Assembly (NCBI GenBank): GCA_030613795.1
Contig: JAUWLG010000067.1
Location: 1 to 6,880, forward strand
Length of the DNA stretch: 6,880 bases
Direction: 5' to 3'
DNA from: Helicobacteraceae bacterium
GTDB taxonomy: Bacteria > Campylobacterota > Campylobacteria > Campylobacterales > Sulfurimonadaceae
A program made the position numbers and the translations under genes. This document shows positions 5,375 to 6,880 of this stretch, piece after piece. Each line of letters starts with the position of its first letter. Position 1 is the first letter of the stretch. A model generated the notes under the pieces. It was not told the origin of the DNA and did not search any database. It saw only the letters and a program-made list of their open reading frames with translations.

Positions 5375-6394
5375 TCAAGTAATGTTTTCATTTTTTTCCT
5401 TATACCAAGCTACTCTTTTTTCATAGAGTTTACTGTCAAATATCTGGTTGGTTTTGTAGAGTGAATGGGTGATCAAGATCATTTTTCGCATGACAGCAAT
5501 ATGTGCAACAGTCGAATGTTTATTATTTGCTTTTAGTCGATCATAAAAAGCTTTCATATGTGGGTTTAGACGGGTACTGACCAATACAGGCATAAAGAGA
5601 ATACTTCTGTAGATTGAGTTTCCTCGTTTAGAGATTCTGGAACGTCTATTCAGTGATGTTCCAGAAGTAGTCTCAATAGGGTCTAATCCACTTAATGCAG
5701 ATATTTGTTGTCTGTTAGCATGGGGGTAAGAGATGAACAAGTGTAAAAGAGCAATACCAGCAAGGTTTCCAACGCCAACGAAAGAGGTGATGTTCTTAAG
5801 ATCACGAGAGAGTTTGTCATCAGCGTTGATCAACTCCAGCATCTCATCAACTAATTGCTCCTCCTGTTCCTTCATGCGTTTGACTTCTTTAGCTATTTTC
5901 TTAGTAATAAGAGTAATACGTTTTTTAGCTTCTAATGCTTCAAGATGATTGGAAAGAGCAGTGCGCTGCTTTTGAAGCAGTTTGTAGAGTGTAAGCATCT
6001 CTCTTAACGTCTCTTGGACTTCGTCAATAATAGGAATAGCTATCTCATCACTCTTAGCCATCATCGCCATCTTGGAAAGCATTTCAGCATCAATAATATC
6101 ACTTTTACTACGATTGTCTAAAGCTTTGGCAAAGTTGGCACTCTGTCGAGGATTGACAATGAAGGCAGAGATATTTTTATCTGCACAAAAGTGCTTGAGT
6201 ACAGAAGAGTATGTGCCCGTAGGTTCAAACACAAAGACTAGGTCTTTAGACTCTTTTTTATAATATTTTTTCAACTTGGAATATAAAGCCTTGATAGCTT
6301 TTATTGAGTTATCAATACTGATATTCTCATCTTTGATGGGAATATAGACTTGAAGGGTTGCCTTTGATACATCGATTCCGATAGAATGGAACAT
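5375..6394 (-). CDS. IS110-family DEDD recombinase (bridge-RNA-type transposase)
   Basis: A 339-residue protein, full length for the family. The N-terminal RuvC-like DEDD domain shows D8 (GIDVSK), E57 (FEPTGTY), and D99 and D102 (NRSKSDIIDAEML). A coiled-coil stretch rich in K and E covers about residues 135-190. The C-terminal Transposase_20 domain has the hairpin-like FVGVGNLAGIALL (205-217), SGLDPIETTSG with the likely catalytic serine S244, and ISKRGNSIYRSIL (254-266). All expected active-site residues are present. Spacing matches what I recall for IS621 (D11, E60, D102, D105, S241) apart from a small shift. The ATG at 6394 has a strong AGGAGG at 6400-6405, five bases upstream. Proteins of this family excise and insert the element as a circle, guided by an RNA from the element's non-coding end. 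Confidence 0.95.
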   Translation of the reverse strand: MFHSIGIDVSKATLQVYIPIKDENISIDNSIKAIKALYSKLKKYYKKESKDLVFVFEPTGTYSSVLKHFCADKNISAFIVNPRQSANFAKALDNRSKSDIIDAEMLSKMAMMAKSDEIAIPIIDEVQETLREMLTLYKLLQKQRTALSNHLEALEAKKRITLITKKIAKEVKRMKEQEEQLVDEMLELINADDKLSRDLKNITSFVGVGNLAGIALLHLFISYPHANRQQISALSGLDPIETTSGTSLNRRSRISKRGNSIYRSILFMPVLVSTRLNPHMKAFYDRLKANNKHSTVAHIAVMRKMILITHSLYKTNQIFDSKLYEKRVAWYKEKNENIT

Positions 6395-6426
6395 GAAAAC
6401 CTCCTAGAAATAGAAGAGTTTGTTAG

Positions 6427-6445
6427 GACAGAGTTAAGCTCTGTC
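6427..6445 (-). repeat. 7-bp hairpin upstream of the recombinase ribosome-binding site
   Basis: GACAGAG and CTCTGTC are perfect complements separated by a 5-base loop. The stem ends 22 bases before AGGAGG. It has no T-tract, so it is not an intrinsic terminator; it could be the 3' end of the bridge RNA or limit translation of the recombinase. Confidence 0.6.
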
Positions 6446-6591
6446 TGAAACTTTAGCTGCTAAACATAACCCCATCTCACAAATTCAATCTAGTCAAAGC
6501 TGATCCAGTTGCCACTCAAGTTTTTAGTCTAGCTATCTGACTGAACGACAGACTCAATAAATTGGTCTAAAACAAAGCTCGATATACTAAA
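6427..6591 (-). ncRNA. Candidate bridge RNA in the leader of the IS110 recombinase gene
   Basis: The leader has no open reading frame of note but shows ordered structure on the - strand. First, TATC (6584-6581) pairs with GATA (6537-6534), enclosing an apical hairpin, AGAC-CAA/TTG-GTCT with one bulged base (6568-6550), and the segment CGTTCAGT (6547-6540) on its 3' side. Second, CTAGAC (6532-6527) pairs with GACTAG (6495-6490) with one mismatch, enclosing GTGGCAACTG (6515-6506). Third, GACAGAG/CTCTGTC (6445-6439 with 6433-6427) forms a 7-bp stem just before the ribosome-binding site. The two loops sit in the order expected of target- and donor-binding loops, and their guide-like segments match the element's own downstream junction. 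Ends are approximate. No left-target or right-donor guide could be identified with equal confidence. Confidence 0.6.
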
Positions 6592-6631
6592 GTATTCTCT
6601 TCTTTTTTTGTTGTTGTCTTTCGACATCTTT

Positions 6632-6659
6632 ATTATATGAAACAAAGTGATTTTTTTAA
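6632..6659 (-). promoter_or_regulatory. Candidate promoter for the IS110 leader RNA and recombinase
   Basis: A perfect TATAAT lies on the - strand at 6637-6632, with TTAAAA (four of six matches to the -35 consensus) at 6659-6654 and a 16-base spacer. Transcription would start near 6625, upstream of both predicted loops, and run into the recombinase gene. If the true upstream end of the element is near 6591, this promoter would belong to flanking DNA instead. Confidence 0.45.
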
Positions 6660-6679
6660 CGCTCCCTCTCTCCCTTCAG

Positions 6680-6880
6680 TCGACTCTGCAGATGCTTCGA
6701 AAAGAGCTAAGAGGTAACGCATCGATTAATGTAAAAGCTAACGCTTTTATCCCTATTCAAATATTCTCTCAGCAGTGCGTGCGTGAGCCGTATAAGGTTA
6801 AAGAACAACTCCTGACTGCTTCAGAGATAAAGTATCAACGTCTAAAGAACAGCGTCTCTCTTTTTTTCTCGAAAACTATT
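6680..6880. other. Flanking region without a recognised gene; an open + frame runs off the window edge
   Basis: On the + strand an open frame without stops runs from the ATG at 6692 to the end (63 codons, starting MLRKELRGNASINVKANAF); it has no visible ribosome-binding site and I do not recognise the protein. It contains a 7-bp hairpin, TAAAAGC/GCTTTTA (6732-6738 with 6743-6749). On the - strand a short frame from the ATG at 6722 (MRYLLALFEASAEST) leads into the presumed IS110 junction and would continue in frame into the repeat at 5348 if the element were removed. That the two readings overlap argues that at least one is not coding. This stretch is probably the other half of the repeat the IS110 element entered, with possibly the start of another gene. 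Confidence 0.3.

Larger units (their letters stand above)
5349..6679 (-). mobile_element. IS110-family insertion sequence with long 5' non-coding leader (upstream boundary tentative)
   Basis: The element consists of one DEDD recombinase gene, a short downstream end of about 25 bases and a long upstream leader. There are no terminal inverted repeats, as expected for the IS110 group. The downstream end is placed at the CT core at 5349-5350 because both guide-like segments of the leader converge there. The upstream end is placed at the CT core at 6678-6679, because ACTGAA (- strand 6680-6675) repeats the ACTGAA of the downstream junction (5351-5346), giving an element of about 1.33 kb, normal for the family. 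An alternative upstream end near 6591 would give about 1.24 kb. The recombinase gene is intact, so the element may be active. Confidence 0.6.

Noticed and set aside
5169..5378. A 69-codon - strand frame between the two insertion sequences
   Set aside because: It crosses the IS110 end, a palindromic repeat and the IS3 inverted repeat, overlaps the end of the recombinase gene, has no ribosome-binding site, and translates T/A runs into F and K runs.
5733..6263. Two + strand frames of 63-71 codons inside the IS110 recombinase gene
   Set aside because: They are antisense to an intact, motif-complete recombinase and show no features of their own.
1..6880. CRISPR arrays, tRNA or rRNA genes, toxin-antitoxin or defence genes
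   Set aside because: I looked for regularly spaced direct repeats, tRNA cloverleaf motifs and typical defence proteins on both strands and saw none.

Overview
The window looks like part of a chromosome from a Campylobacterota-type bacterium (Sulfurimonas/Sulfurovum-like). That is an inference from the moderate-to-low GC content, AT-rich spacers and the style of the LptB, IlvA and Ppx/GppA proteins; there is no rRNA or other decisive marker.

Positions 1-3897 are ordinary housekeeping DNA, all on the + strand and closely packed: the 3' part of lptB (lipopolysaccharide export ATPase), a TIGR02757/DUF2400 family protein, a small CoA-binding (YccU-like) protein, a threonine ammonia-lyase with a C-terminal ACT domain (ilvA), and a short Ppx/GppA-type phosphatase. 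The CoA-binding gene and ilvA are only 3 bases apart, and a good extended -10 promoter lies just before them, so they are probably a two-gene unit, with the phosphatase gene 51 bases further on.

From about 3953 to the end the window is accessory DNA, with the genes on the - strand. First comes a complete IS3-family element (about 3953-5217) with 30-bp imperfect inverted repeats, orfA, orfB, a classical A AAA AAG slippery heptamer that would fuse them by -1 frameshifting, and an intact DDE triad. Next is a short palindrome-rich stretch (5218-5348) that looks like a dispersed REP-like repeat and ends in a - strand intrinsic terminator. Next to it, and probably inserted into it, is an IS110-family element whose 339-aa DEDD recombinase (5375-6394) is intact.

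The most interesting part is the roughly 200-base leader upstream of the IS110 recombinase gene. It folds into two successive loop structures like those of IS110 'bridge RNAs'. It also contains a 10-base direct copy (6506-6515) and an 8-base inverted copy (6540-6547) of the two overlapping halves of the sequence at the element's own downstream end (5344-5357). Together they cover 14 bases and overlap on a CT-containing core, as expected for a left donor guide and a right target guide. The upstream end of the element is less certain: the best candidate is near 6678, where ACTGAA is shared with the downstream junction and where removing the element would restore an open frame across the repeat.

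Positions 6680-6880 hold no gene I recognise, only an open + frame that runs off the window edge.
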